This document shows positions 16,052 through 24,157 of a stretch of 55,156 nucleotides of DNA, piece after piece. The DNA is from Caballeronia telluris (lineage in GTDB: Bacteria > Pseudomonadota > Gammaproteobacteria > Burkholderiales > Burkholderiaceae), in the NCBI RefSeq assembly GCF_001544495.1, contig NZ_FCNZ02000029.1:1-55156 (forward strand). Direction: 5' to 3'. A model generated the notes under the pieces. That model had not been told where the DNA came from, made no database searches, and was given only the letters and a program-made list of their open reading frames with translations. A program made the translations under genes and the position numbers. Numbering within the stretch: the first letter of the stretch is position 1; each line of letters starts with the position of its first letter.

Positions 16052-17545
16052 TCAGGCTTCTTGATCCTCGGCCACGGACGAAAGCGGCCGCGCCACGTCC
16101 TCCAGCGATTTGCGCTCGGCCGCGACACCCCAGATTCCCGCCACGACCGCGGCCAGGATCATCAGCGCCGAGCCGATCAGGTAGCCGATGAAAACCGCGC
16201 TGCGCTCGTGCGTGTCGATGAGATGCCCGAACAGCGTCGGTCCGATGATGCCACCGAGCGCCGTGCCGAACGCATAGAACACGGCGATCGCGAGGGCGCG
16301 AATTTCGAGCGGAAAAGTCTCGCTGACGGTGAGATACGCCGAACTCGCCGCCGACGACGCGAAGAAAAAGATCACCATCCACGAGGCGGTTTGCGTCGTG
16401 ACCGTCAGCATGCCGTGCGCGAACAGATAGCCGGAGATCGTCAGCAGCACGCCCGACATTGCGTAGGTGAAGGCGATCATGCGACGCCGGCCGAGCACGT
16501 CGAATAGTTTGCCGAGCACGATCGGCCCGAGAAAATTGCCCGCCGCGAACGGCAGCACGTACCAGCCGATATGATCGCCGGGCACGCCGTAGAAGTCGGT
16601 CAAGACGAGCGCGTAGGTGAAGAAGATCGCGTTGTAGAAGAACGCCTGCGCCGTCATCAGCGTCAGGCCGACGAGCGAACGCTGCCGGTGCGCGCGAAAC
16701 AGCGTATCGACGACTTCGCTGATCTTCGTGTGGTCGCGCGCGTGCAGTCGCAGCGGTTTGACCGGCGTATCCGGCAAGCTCACGCCGTGTTCGCGAAAGC
16801 GCGCCTCGATCCCTTCGACGATTTCCTTCGCCTCGTCCGCCCGATTGTGCGTGATCAGCCAGCGCGGACTTTCGGGCACCCACATGCGCATCAGCAGAAT
16901 GCCGAGCCCCAGCACCGCGCCGATCAGAAAGCACGCGCGCCAACCCCAGTCGGGCGGCAGGAGGGCGGGATCGAGCAGCACGAGCGATCCGGCCGCACCG
17001 ATACCCGCGCCGATCCAGAACGTGCCGTTGATCGCGAGATCGGTCCAGCCGCGCACGCGCGCGGGCGTGAATTCCTGGATCGTCGAATTGATCGCCGTGT
17101 ATTCGCCGCCGATGCCCGCGCCCGTCAGGAAGCGAAACAGCACGAACGAGGCGAGATTCCAAGACAACGCGGTCGCCGCCGTCGCCGCGACGTACAGAAA
17201 GAGCGTGATGAAGAAGAGCTTGCGCCGCCCGAGGCGGTCGGTCAGCCAGCCGAAGCCGAGCGCGCCCAGCACCGCGCCCGCGATATACGCGCTGCCCGCA
17301 ATGCCGACGTCGGCGTTCGAGAACCGCAGCACGTGGCTCGTCTTCAGCGCGCTCGCGACCGCGCCCGCGAGCGTCACTTCGAGCCCGTCGAGCAGCCACG
17401 TGATGCCGAGCGCGAGTACGATCAGCGTGTGGAAGCGGCCCCACGGCAGCCGGTCGAGCCGCCCGGGCAAGTCGGTTTCGATGATCCGGGACGGTTCGGC
17501 TTTTTCCCGCTGGATCGAATCATGCTCCGTTGGAATCTGCTTCAT
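16052..17545 (-). CDS. MFS transporter, sugar-porter-like
   Basis: 497 aa. About 12 hydrophobic segments follow a roughly 40-residue charged N-terminus. Family markers are the D-R-(L/I)-GRR loops GWLTDRLGRRKLFF and FDVLGRRRMI, and VPESPRWLI after TM6, typical of sugar porter and related aromatic-acid carriers. The start is ambiguous: ATG 17545 (MKQIPTE) is favoured, but in-frame upstream ATGs exist and none has a strong ribosome binding site. It lies 137 bases upstream of the adenylation/reductase fusion on the same strand, so cotranscription is possible. Substrate unknown. Confidence 0.85.
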   Translation of the reverse strand: MKQIPTEHDSIQREKAEPSRIIETDLPGRLDRLPWGRFHTLIVLALGITWLLDGLEVTLAGAVASALKTSHVLRFSNADVGIAGSAYIAGAVLGALGFGWLTDRLGRRKLFFITLFLYVAATAATALSWNLASFVLFRFLTGAGIGGEYTAINSTIQEFTPARVRGWTDLAINGTFWIGAGIGAAGSLVLLDPALLPPDWGWRACFLIGAVLGLGILLMRMWVPESPRWLITHNRADEAKEIVEGIEARFREHGVSLPDTPVKPLRLHARDHTKISEVVDTLFRAHRQRSLVGLTLMTAQAFFYNAIFFTYALVLTDFYGVPGDHIGWYVLPFAAGNFLGPIVLGKLFDVLGRRRMIAFTYAMSGVLLTISGYLFAHGMLTVTTQTASWMVIFFFASSAASSAYLTVSETFPLEIRALAIAVFYAFGTALGGIIGPTLFGHLIDTHERSAVFIGYLIGSALMILAAVVAGIWGVAAERKSLEDVARPLSSVAEDQEA

Positions 17546-17748
17546 TGCGTGGAGGCCGCCGTCTCGATGTCGTAGGAAGAAAGTCGCCGGCATGCACGAC
17601 CGCGCGAGCACAAATTACCGGCCCTTCGAGCAAGTTCTGTTCCGCCGGCGTGGATTTATGCGCATCGGTTGATGGCTTCGCCGGATCGTGATAAAAACGC
17701 GCTCCACTTTTTGTTTGCGACGACGGCTTTTGCCGCGCCGCTACGTCC

Positions 17749-18999
17749 ATGACCTATTGCGCGATCGATTTCGGCACGTCGAACTCCGCCGTCGCACTGC
17801 CCGCTGGCGAATCGATCCGGCTGGCGCCGGTCGAAGGCGAGGCGCTGACGCTGCCCACCGCCGTCTTCTTCAACACCGACGAGGATAACCAGTCCTACGG
17901 GCGCGCGGCGCTCGAAGCGTACATCGACGGGTTCGACGGCCGCCTGATGCGCTCGATGAAGAGCATTCTCGGTTCGCCGCTCGCCGACCAGAGCACGGAT
18001 CTCGGCGACGGTTCGGCGATCAAGTACACCGACGTCATCACGCTCTTCCTCCAGCATCTGAAGCAGAAGGCGCAGGTGCTCGCCGCCGAGCCGCTTTCGC
18101 GCGCGGTGCTGGGCCGCCCGGTCTTCTTCGTCGACGACGACCCGCGCGCCGACCATCTCGCGCAAAAGCAGCTCGAAGCGTGCGCGCACGCGGTCGGCCT
18201 GCGCGAAATCCACTTCCAGTACGAGCCGATCGCGGCCGCCTTCGACTACGAGGCGCGGCTCGCGCGCGAGGAACTCGTGCTGGTGGCGGACATCGGCGGC
18301 GGTACGTCGGACTTCTCGCTCGTGCGCGTCGGGCCCGAGCGCGCGAAGCGCCTGGATCGCAAGAGCGACGTGCTCGCGCATCACGGCGTGCACGTCGCGG
18401 GCACGGACTTCGACCGGCGCGTCGAACTCTCGACGATCCTGCGCGAACTCGGCTACCAGTCGCTCGATCCGGAAGGGCGCGAAGTGCCGAACCGCGTCTA
18501 CTTCGACCTCGCGACGTGGCATCTGATCAACACCGTGTACGCGCCGAAACGCGTCGGCGAGATGCAGCTGATGCGGCATCTATACACGGAGCCGCGTCAC
18601 CATCAGCGGCTGATGCGCGTCGTGGACCGACGGCTCGGCCACGCGCTGACCGCGCATGCGGAAGAAGCGAAGATCGACGTCGCGGCGGGCGGCGTGACCG
18701 AAATCGACATGGAAGAGGTGGAAGAAGCGCTGCGCATCGCCTTCGACGAACCGCAACTGATCGAAGCGGGACGCGACGAGATGCGTCGTATCGTCGAGGC
18801 GGCCGAGGAGACCGTGCGCCGCGCAGGCGTCGATGCGAGCGGCGTCGGCGCTGTCTATTTCACGGGCGGCTCGACGGGGCTCAAGTTTCTGTCGGATTCG
18901 CTGGCGGCGGCGTTCCCGGACGCACAGCCGGTTTTCGGCGACCGGCTTGCAAGCGTGGCGACGGGACTCGGCATTTATGCGCAACGCGTTTTTGCCTGA
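17749..18999 (+). CDS. Hsp70-family protein, YegD-like
   Basis: 416 aa: essentially an Hsp70/actin-type ATPase domain with little or no substrate-binding domain. Phosphate-1 motif DFGTSNS (residues 7-13), phosphate-2 motif ADIGGGTSD (about 179-187) and adenosine motif YFTGGSTGLKF near 368 are all intact, so ATP binding is likely. E. coli YegD is a comparable lone ATPase-domain protein of unknown role. It is a single-gene unit, divergent from an MFS gene and ending at a strong bidirectional terminator shared with the cold-shock gene. Confidence 0.88.
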   Translation: MTYCAIDFGTSNSAVALPAGESIRLAPVEGEALTLPTAVFFNTDEDNQSYGRAALEAYIDGFDGRLMRSMKSILGSPLADQSTDLGDGSAIKYTDVITLFLQHLKQKAQVLAAEPLSRAVLGRPVFFVDDDPRADHLAQKQLEACAHAVGLREIHFQYEPIAAAFDYEARLAREELVLVADIGGGTSDFSLVRVGPERAKRLDRKSDVLAHHGVHVAGTDFDRRVELSTILRELGYQSLDPEGREVPNRVYFDLATWHLINTVYAPKRVGEMQLMRHLYTEPRHHQRLMRVVDRRLGHALTAHAEEAKIDVAAGGVTEIDMEEVEEALRIAFDEPQLIEAGRDEMRRIVEAAEETVRRAGVDASGVGAVYFTGGSTGLKFLSDSLAAAFPDAQPVFGDRLASVATGLGIYAQRVFA

Positions 19000-19046
19000 C
19001 GATTCACTTCGCGACTTCGCGCCCGCGAGTTAATCCGTGGGCCAAC

Positions 19047-19074
19047 AAAAAACCCCGCCGAGGCGGGGTTTTTC
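19047..19074. terminator. bidirectional rho-independent terminator
   Basis: CCCCGC (19053-19058) and GCGGGG (19063-19068) close a CGAG tetraloop. An A run on the left and a T run on the right make a terminator in both directions. It serves the Hsp70 gene (plus) and the cold-shock gene (minus). Confidence 0.93.
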
Positions 19075-19102
19075 TTCTGCAATTTGGGCGAATCCAGCAG
19101 GC

Positions 19103-19306
19103 TTAAGCCGGCTTGATGTTCGCAGCTTGCTTGCCCTTCGGGCCGGTCTTCACTTCGAAGGTAACCTTTTGGTTTTCCTGAAGCGTCTTGAAGCCTTCGA
19201 CGCGGATTTCCGAGAAGTGCGCGAACAGATCTTCGCCGCCGCCGTCCGGCGTGATGAAGCCAAAGCCCTTTGCGTCATTGAACCACTTGACGGTACCGGT
19301 TTCCAT
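19103..19306 (-). CDS. cold-shock protein, CspA family
   Basis: 67 aa, a complete cold-shock domain. RNA-binding motifs RNP1 KGFGFI (13-18) and RNP2 DLFAHF (26-31) are intact, and the start METGTVKWFN is standard. Such proteins bind single-stranded RNA and melt secondary structure in the cytoplasm. The gene is monocistronic: a terminator follows at once, and a 138-nt leader from a near-consensus promoter precedes it, as in cold-inducible csp genes. Which paralogue it is (cold-induced or constitutive) cannot be told. Confidence 0.96.
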   Translation of the reverse strand: METGTVKWFNDAKGFGFITPDGGGEDLFAHFSEIRVEGFKTLQENQKVTFEVKTGPKGKQAANIKPA

Positions 19307-19479
19307 GTTACTTGTTCCTGAAGAAGTTGAATAAGGCCGAAGCCCGGGTGTGCATGAAAATCAAGGAAGGGGCAATGGGACCAACCGGAGTACCGTGATG
19401 GCGAACTACGAAAGACCAATTCACTCGCCACTTGAAATCCTGCAAGAAGCTTTATACGGCGAAACAATCGGAAGGTCAA
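19307..19479 (-). promoter_or_regulatory. cold-shock gene promoter and long 5' leader
   Basis: On the minus strand TTGACC (19474-19479) and TATAAA (19451-19456) are exactly 17 bp apart, giving a predicted start near 19444 and a 5' untranslated region of about 138 nt up to the ATG at 19306. Long structured leaders that act as RNA thermosensors are known for csp mRNAs; that role here is inferred. Confidence 0.75.
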
Positions 19480-19747
19480 TAAATCCGACAACGCCGAAGG
19501 GGCTTTTTTGAGATTTGTGAGGAGTAGGCTTACGAATCTTGCATTTTCGGTCAACTTTGAATCCGCTTGCGCATTTTTTTGCGAATTCATCAAGTTCCTC
19601 CTCTGCATTGTGCGGGTGCAACCGTTAAACTACGCGACTTTCGACGGGTTGCACCAGTCGCCGAATGGCTTGCCGGACGCCCGGCTGGTGAGGCTTTCAG
19701 CCGGATAACACATTCCGGCGAAAGCTTTACGAGATGAGGAGGAGTAA
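19480..19747. repeat. inverted repeats in the APC-permease upstream region
   Basis: GGTGCAACC (19615-19623) and GGTTGCACC (19647-19655) are perfect 9-bp inverted arms 23 bp apart. CCGGCTG (19681-19687) and CAGCCGG (19698-19704) form a second hairpin with a 10-nt loop, about 45 nt before the GTG start. No confident promoter for the permease was found here. The repeats could be an operator or leader structure. Confidence 0.5.
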
Positions 19748-21340
19748 GTGACGAGTTCTATTCAACGGAACATTGGCCCGGTCGCGCTGCTGCTGACGGG
19801 GCTCGGTTCCATCATCGGCTCGGGCTGGCTTTTTGGCGCCTGGCGCGCTGCCGGCATCGCCGGTCCTGCCGCGATCGCCGCGTGGGTGATCGGCGCCGTC
19901 GTCATTCTGGCGATTGCGCTGACCTACGCCGAACTGGGCGCGATGTTTCCCGAATCCGGCGGCATGGTGCGCTATGCGCGCTATTCACACGGCGCACTAG
20001 TCGGTTTCGTCAGCGCGTGGGCGAACTGGATCGCGATCGTCTCGGTGATTCCGATCGAAGCCGAAGCGTCCATTCAATATATGAGCACGTGGCCTTATGA
20101 ATGGGCGCATTCGCTCTTCGTGAACGGATCGCTGACGACGCTTGGCCTGATTCTGTCGGCGCTTCTGGTCATCGTGTATTTCATGCTGAACTACTGGGGC
20201 GTCAAGGTCTTCGCGCGCGCCAATTCCGCGATTACCGTCTTCAAGTTCCTTATTCCCGGCGCGACGATCGCCGGCCTGATGTTCGCCGGCTTCCATTCGG
20301 AGAATTTCGGCACGGCGTCGACGTTCGCGCCCTTCGGCTGGTCGTCGGTGCTGACGGCGGTCGCGACGAGCGGCATCGTGTTCAGCTTCAACGGCTTTCA
20401 AAGCCCCGTGAACCTGGCGGGCGAAGCGCGCAATCCGACGAAGAGCGTGCCGTTCGCGGTCATCGGCTCGATCCTGCTCGCGCTCGTGATCTATGTGCTG
20501 CTGCAGGTGGCGTATATCGGCGCGGTTTCCCCGGCCGACGTGGCGAAGGGCTGGCACCATTTCAATTTCGCGTCGCCGTTCGCCGAATTGGCGCTCGCGC
20601 TGAACCTCAACTGGCTCGCAATCCTGCTCTACATCGACGCGTTCGTCAGCCCGAGCGGCACCGGCACGACCTACATGGCGACCACTACGCGCATGATCTA
20701 CGCGATGGAGCGCAACAACACGATGCCGAAGGTTTTCGGCATCGTGCATCCGTTCTACGGCGTGCCGCGTCCGGCGATGTGGTTCAACCTGGGCGTCGCG
20801 TTCGTCTTCCTGTTCTTTTTCCGCGGCTGGAGTTCGCTCGCCGCCGTGATTTCGGTGGCGACGGTGATTTCCTACCTGACGGGGCCGGTGAGCCTGATGG
20901 CGCTGCGCCGTTCCGCGACCGACCTCGACCGGCCGCTGAAGATTCCCGGCATGCGCGTGATCGCGCCGTTCGCGTTCGTGTGCGCGTCGCTCGTGCTGTA
21001 CTGGGCGAAGTGGCCGCTGACGGGCGAAATCATCCTGTTGATGGTCGTCGCGTTGCCGATGTATTTCTACTTTCAGCGCAAGACCGGTTTCGACGGCTGG
21101 GGGCGCGACCTGAAGGCAGCGTGGTGGCTGATCGCGTACCTGCCGGCGATGGCGGTGATGTCGCTGATCGGCAGCAAGGAATTCGGCGGACGCGGCCTGT
21201 TGCCGTACGGCTGGGACATGGCGGCGGTCGCGCTGCTCGCGCTGGTTTTCTACTACTGGGGCGTGCACACCGGCTATCGCAGCGACTATCTCGACGAACG
21301 CGAAAGCCGCGACGACATTCTTCACGAAGTCGGCGCCTGA
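19748..21340 (+). CDS. APC-superfamily amino-acid permease
   Basis: 530 aa with 12 to 14 hydrophobic segments. The first membrane helix carries LTGLGSIIGSGWLFGAW, the glycine-rich substrate-binding turn of APC transporters, and FNGFQSPVNLAGEARNPTKSVP is the conserved loop after TM6. Length and pattern resemble proton-coupled amino-acid symporters such as YveA-type aspartate carriers, but substrate is not determined. The GTG start at 19748 follows GAGGAGGAG. A strong bidirectional terminator follows the stop. Confidence 0.9.
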   Translation: MTSSIQRNIGPVALLLTGLGSIIGSGWLFGAWRAAGIAGPAAIAAWVIGAVVILAIALTYAELGAMFPESGGMVRYARYSHGALVGFVSAWANWIAIVSVIPIEAEASIQYMSTWPYEWAHSLFVNGSLTTLGLILSALLVIVYFMLNYWGVKVFARANSAITVFKFLIPGATIAGLMFAGFHSENFGTASTFAPFGWSSVLTAVATSGIVFSFNGFQSPVNLAGEARNPTKSVPFAVIGSILLALVIYVLLQVAYIGAVSPADVAKGWHHFNFASPFAELALALNLNWLAILLYIDAFVSPSGTGTTYMATTTRMIYAMERNNTMPKVFGIVHPFYGVPRPAMWFNLGVAFVFLFFFRGWSSLAAVISVATVISYLTGPVSLMALRRSATDLDRPLKIPGMRVIAPFAFVCASLVLYWAKWPLTGEIILLMVVALPMYFYFQRKTGFDGWGRDLKAAWWLIAYLPAMAVMSLIGSKEFGGRGLLPYGWDMAAVALLALVFYYWGVHTGYRSDYLDERESRDDILHEVGA

Positions 21341-21361
21341 AGTATCAAGCGCGCTTTCAAC

Positions 21362-21390
21362 GAAAAAACCCGCCTGAGCGGGTTTTTTCG
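21362..21390. terminator. bidirectional rho-independent terminator
   Basis: AAAAAACCCGC (21363-21373) pairs with GCGGGTTTTTT (21378-21388) around CTGA. It terminates the permease gene (plus) and the dioxygenase gene (minus). Confidence 0.93.
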
Positions 21391-21406
21391 TTTCTTCGAG
21401 TTGCGT

Positions 21407-22192
21407 TCAAGCGTCGCCGAACACGTAATTCGTCATCGCGAGCGTCTTCTGGAACGTGCCGAGCGACTGGATGTCGAGCGAAAAATCGTCGCTTGCGGCG
21501 CCCAGCGCGCTGAAGACCGGCAGCAAATGCTCGTCCGTCGGATGCATCAGCACCGCGTGCGGCGCGCGGCGGCGGTAGTCGAGAAGCGCGTCGATGTCGC
21601 GCGCGGCGAGACGTGCCTCGAACCAGTCGGTGAATTCCGTCACGCGCGGGTCCGCATCTTCCGGACGCGCCCCGAAATCGGCCGCGCGCAGATTGTGCGT
21701 GATCTGCCCCGAGCCGACGATCATCACGCCCTCGTCGCGCAACCCGCGCAGCGCACGGCCCACGCGATAGTGATGCGCGGCGTCGAGGCGCGGCTGGATC
21801 GACAACTGCGCGACCGGCACGGCGGCATCCGGGAACATCAGCAGAAGCGGGACCCAGGCGCCGTGGTCGAGCCCGTGGTCCGCCGTCGCGGCGGGAATGC
21901 CGTTCGCCGTCAGCAGCCCGGCCGCGCGCGTACCGAGTTCCGGCGCGCCCGGCGCCGGATAACGCAGTTCGTACAGCGCGCGCGGAAAGCCGTAAAAGTC
22001 GTGGATGGTCTCGGGCCGCGTCGCGATGCTCGCGACCGGCTGCGCCGTGCCCCAATGCGCCGACAGCATCAGAATCGCGCGCGGGCGCGGCAGCCGGTCG
22101 GCGAGCGAAGCAAACTCGGCGGAGGGCATCGACGGATCGATCGGCAGCGACGGTGCGCCGTGGGAGATGAAAACGCCAGGAAGTCGGTCCAT
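21407..22192 (-). CDS. class III extradiol dioxygenase, DODA/YgiD type
   Basis: 261 aa. Matches the LigB-superfamily DODA-type dioxygenases: N-terminal VFISHGAPSLP contributes the first metal His, LMLSAHWGTAQP the next, and ATADHGLDHGAWVPLLLMFP is the family's central signature, with HPTDEHLLPVF near the C-terminus. Such enzymes cleave catechol-type rings (for example DOPA) with a bound divalent metal; the natural substrate is unknown. ATG 22192 was chosen with GAGG upstream; the frame's earlier TTG overlaps that site. Confidence 0.9.
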   Translation of the reverse strand: MDRLPGVFISHGAPSLPIDPSMPSAEFASLADRLPRPRAILMLSAHWGTAQPVASIATRPETIHDFYGFPRALYELRYPAPGAPELGTRAAGLLTANGIPAATADHGLDHGAWVPLLLMFPDAAVPVAQLSIQPRLDAAHHYRVGRALRGLRDEGVMIVGSGQITHNLRAADFGARPEDADPRVTEFTDWFEARLAARDIDALLDYRRRAPHAVLMHPTDEHLLPVFSALGAASDDFSLDIQSLGTFQKTLAMTNYVFGDA

Positions 22193-22286
22193 TGCAGCAA
22201 ACCTCAAAAGGGAATGCTTGCACTATAGGCTTTGCGTACGAGTGGATAAACGCCGGCAGGAGCAACGAATTGTGTCGCCGACGTTG

Positions 22287-22886
22287 TCAATCCGCCTCGC
22301 CGCGCATGCCGCGCCATGCGGTGGAAAGCGGCGCCCGCAGCGCGAACATATCGATGACGCGCTCCACCGTGTGATCGACCATGTCGTCGATCGACTGAGG
22401 CCGGTGATAAAACGCGGGCAGCGGCGGGAATATGACGCCGCCCATTTCGGTGACGGCGGTCATGTTGCGCAGATGCGCGAGGTTGAACGGCGTTTCGCGC
22501 ACGAGCAGCACCAGCCGACGACGTTCCTTCAGAACGACGTCCGCGGCACGCGTGATGAGATTGTCCGACAGGCCATGCGCGATGCTGGCGAGCGTCTTCA
22601 TCGAGCAGGGCGCGACGATCATGCCGTCAGTGGAAAACGAACCGGACGCAATGCTCGCGCCGACGTCGCGAACGCTGTGCACGACATCGGCGAGCGCGTG
22701 GACCTCGGCTTTATCGAGTTGCAGTTCGTGCTGGATGTTGAGCCAGCCGGCGGTGGAAACGAGCAGATGCGTTTCCACCGCCCCGAGACGCCGCAGCGCT
22801 TCGAGCGTACGAATGCCGTAGATGGCGCCCGTTGCCCCGGTAATGGCGACGATCAGGCGTCGCGGCACGGCAGCGGGCGCGTTCAC
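22287..22886 (-). CDS. ubiX: flavin prenyltransferase UbiX
   Basis: 199 aa. UbiX attaches a dimethylallyl group to FMN to make prenylated FMN, the cofactor of UbiD decarboxylases in ubiquinone synthesis. N-terminal RLIVAITGATGAIYGIRTLEALR is the FMN-binding start, VAPCSMKTLASIAHGLSDNLI is the central motif, and RRLVLLVRETPFNLAHLRNM carries the conserved prenyl-phosphate contacts. The GTG at 22886 starts the family domain; the ribosome binding site is weak, and the gene begins 13 nt after grxD, suggesting coupling. Last gene of the hemA-prfA-prmC-grxD-ubiX run. Confidence 0.93.
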   Translation of the reverse strand: MNAPAAVPRRLIVAITGATGAIYGIRTLEALRRLGAVETHLLVSTAGWLNIQHELQLDKAEVHALADVVHSVRDVGASIASGSFSTDGMIVAPCSMKTLASIAHGLSDNLITRAADVVLKERRRLVLLVRETPFNLAHLRNMTAVTEMGGVIFPPLPAFYHRPQSIDDMVDHTVERVIDMFALRAPLSTAWRGMRGEAD

Positions 22887-22899
22887 TGGGGAGCGGGAC

Positions 22900-23211
22900 T
22901 CAGGCAGCGGCGAACAGTTGCTGCAATTCTCCCGACTGGTACATCTCCATCATGATGTCCGAGCCGCCGATGAACTCGCCGTTCACGTAGAGCTGCGGGA
23001 TGGTCGGCCAGTTCGAGAATTCCTTGATCCCCTGGCGGATGCCTTCATCATCGAGCACGTTGACGGTCGTTATGTTGTCGGCGCCGCATGCTTTCAGCAC
23101 CTGAATCGCGCGGCCGGAAAAGCCGCACATCGGAAACTGCGCCGTGCCTTTCATGAAAAGGACGACCGGGTTTTGATCGACGATCTGCTTGATGCGTTCT
23201 TGCGTTTCCAT
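22900..23211 (-). CDS. grxD: Grx4-type monothiol glutaredoxin
   Basis: 103 aa. CGFS active site at residues 29-32, FMKG near 19-22 and WPTIPQLYVNGEFIGGSDI are diagnostic of CGFS glutaredoxins, which bind a [2Fe-2S] cluster with glutathione and deliver it to iron-sulfur proteins. CAGGA stands 6 nt before the ATG. It sits between prmC and ubiX on the same strand; the 109-base gap from prmC may hold its own promoter. Confidence 0.96.
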   Translation of the reverse strand: METQERIKQIVDQNPVVLFMKGTAQFPMCGFSGRAIQVLKACGADNITTVNVLDDEGIRQGIKEFSNWPTIPQLYVNGEFIGGSDIMMEMYQSGELQQLFAAA

Positions 23212-23320
23212 GGCGTTCCTGCGGGACGTTTTGTACTGAGGGTTTATCGTGCGAATCTGCTTATTGACATTGAAATGATAGCGGATTTCGTTCAGACGGG
23301 TTCAGGTGGCGGGCCGCGCG

Positions 23321-24157
23321 TCAGGCGGTGAAAATCCCGCCGCTGATGCGCTCGATGCCGGCGATGTCGGTTTTCGACTGCACGCCGGTGAAGCCGCGCG
23401 CGGCAAGCAGCGCGCGGACGTCCGCCGCCTGGTCGTAGCCGTGTTCGAGCCAGAGCGCGCCGTTCTGCACGAGCAGGAACGGCGCGCTTTCGATGATCGC
23501 GCGGATCGCGGCAAGGCCGTCGGCTTCGTCGGTGAGCGCGCCGCGCGGCTCGAACCGCAGGTCGCCCTGTTCGAGATGCGGATCGTCGTCGGCGATGTAG
23601 GGCGGGTTGCTCACGATCGCGTGAAAGCGCAGCGACGGATCGAGCGCCTGCGTCCAGTCGCTGTGGACGAACGTGAGCGCGCCGCCCGCGCGCGCCGCAT
23701 CGAGCAGCTTCGCGGCGTTGCGTTGCGCGACGTCCAGCGCCGCTTGCGACCGGTCCACCGCCCACACGTGCGCGTCGTCGCGCGCGGACGCGATCGCGAT
23801 GGCAATCGCGCCGCTGCCCGTGCCGAGATCGAGCACGCGCGGCGCGGCAATCGTCTCGATGTGCGCGAGCGCGGTTTCAACCAGCAATTCGGTTTCGGGA
23901 CGCGGAATCAGCACGTCCGGCGTCACCTCGAATTCGAGGCCGAAGAATTCGCGCACGCCGACAAGTTGGGCGATCGGTTCGCCATCCGCGCGACGCGCTT
24001 CGAGCGTCCGATACCGCTCGACCGCGGCGGTATCGAGCGGTTCGGAATCGCGTGTGATCAGTTCCGTGCGCCGCCACCCGAGCACGTGCGTGAGCAGAAT
24101 GCGCGTTTCCAACGACGGCAGCGGCGAGCCGCGCAGCAATTCGGCGACCGTCGTCAC
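23321..24157 (-). CDS. prmC: release factor glutamine N5-methyltransferase PrmC
   Basis: 278 aa. Methylates the Gln of the GGQ motif in release factors. An N-terminal helical domain (about 1-75) recognises the factor; SAM motif LDLGTGSGAIAIA (109-121) and the catalytic NPPY (184-187) are intact. The start is a GTG whose last two bases overlap the prfA stop (GTGA, 24154-24157), so it is translationally coupled to the gene of its own substrate. This overlap fixes the start. Confidence 0.96.
   Translation of the reverse strand: MTTVAELLRGSPLPSLETRILLTHVLGWRRTELITRDSEPLDTAAVERYRTLEARRADGEPIAQLVGVREFFGLEFEVTPDVLIPRPETELLVETALAHIETIAAPRVLDLGTGSGAIAIAIASARDDAHVWAVDRSQAALDVAQRNAAKLLDAARAGGALTFVHSDWTQALDPSLRFHAIVSNPPYIADDDPHLEQGDLRFEPRGALTDEADGLAAIRAIIESAPFLLVQNGALWLEHGYDQAADVRALLAARGFTGVQSKTDIAGIERISGGIFTA

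Noticed and set aside
16571..17575. 334-aa plus-strand ORF
   Set aside because: Antisense shadow of the sugar-porter MFS gene, rich in Arg, Glu and His with no motif.
19150..19608. 152-aa minus-strand ORF across the cold-shock gene and its leader
   Set aside because: It is a different frame of the csp gene plus its promoter and 5' leader; the 67-aa CspA frame is clearly the coding one.
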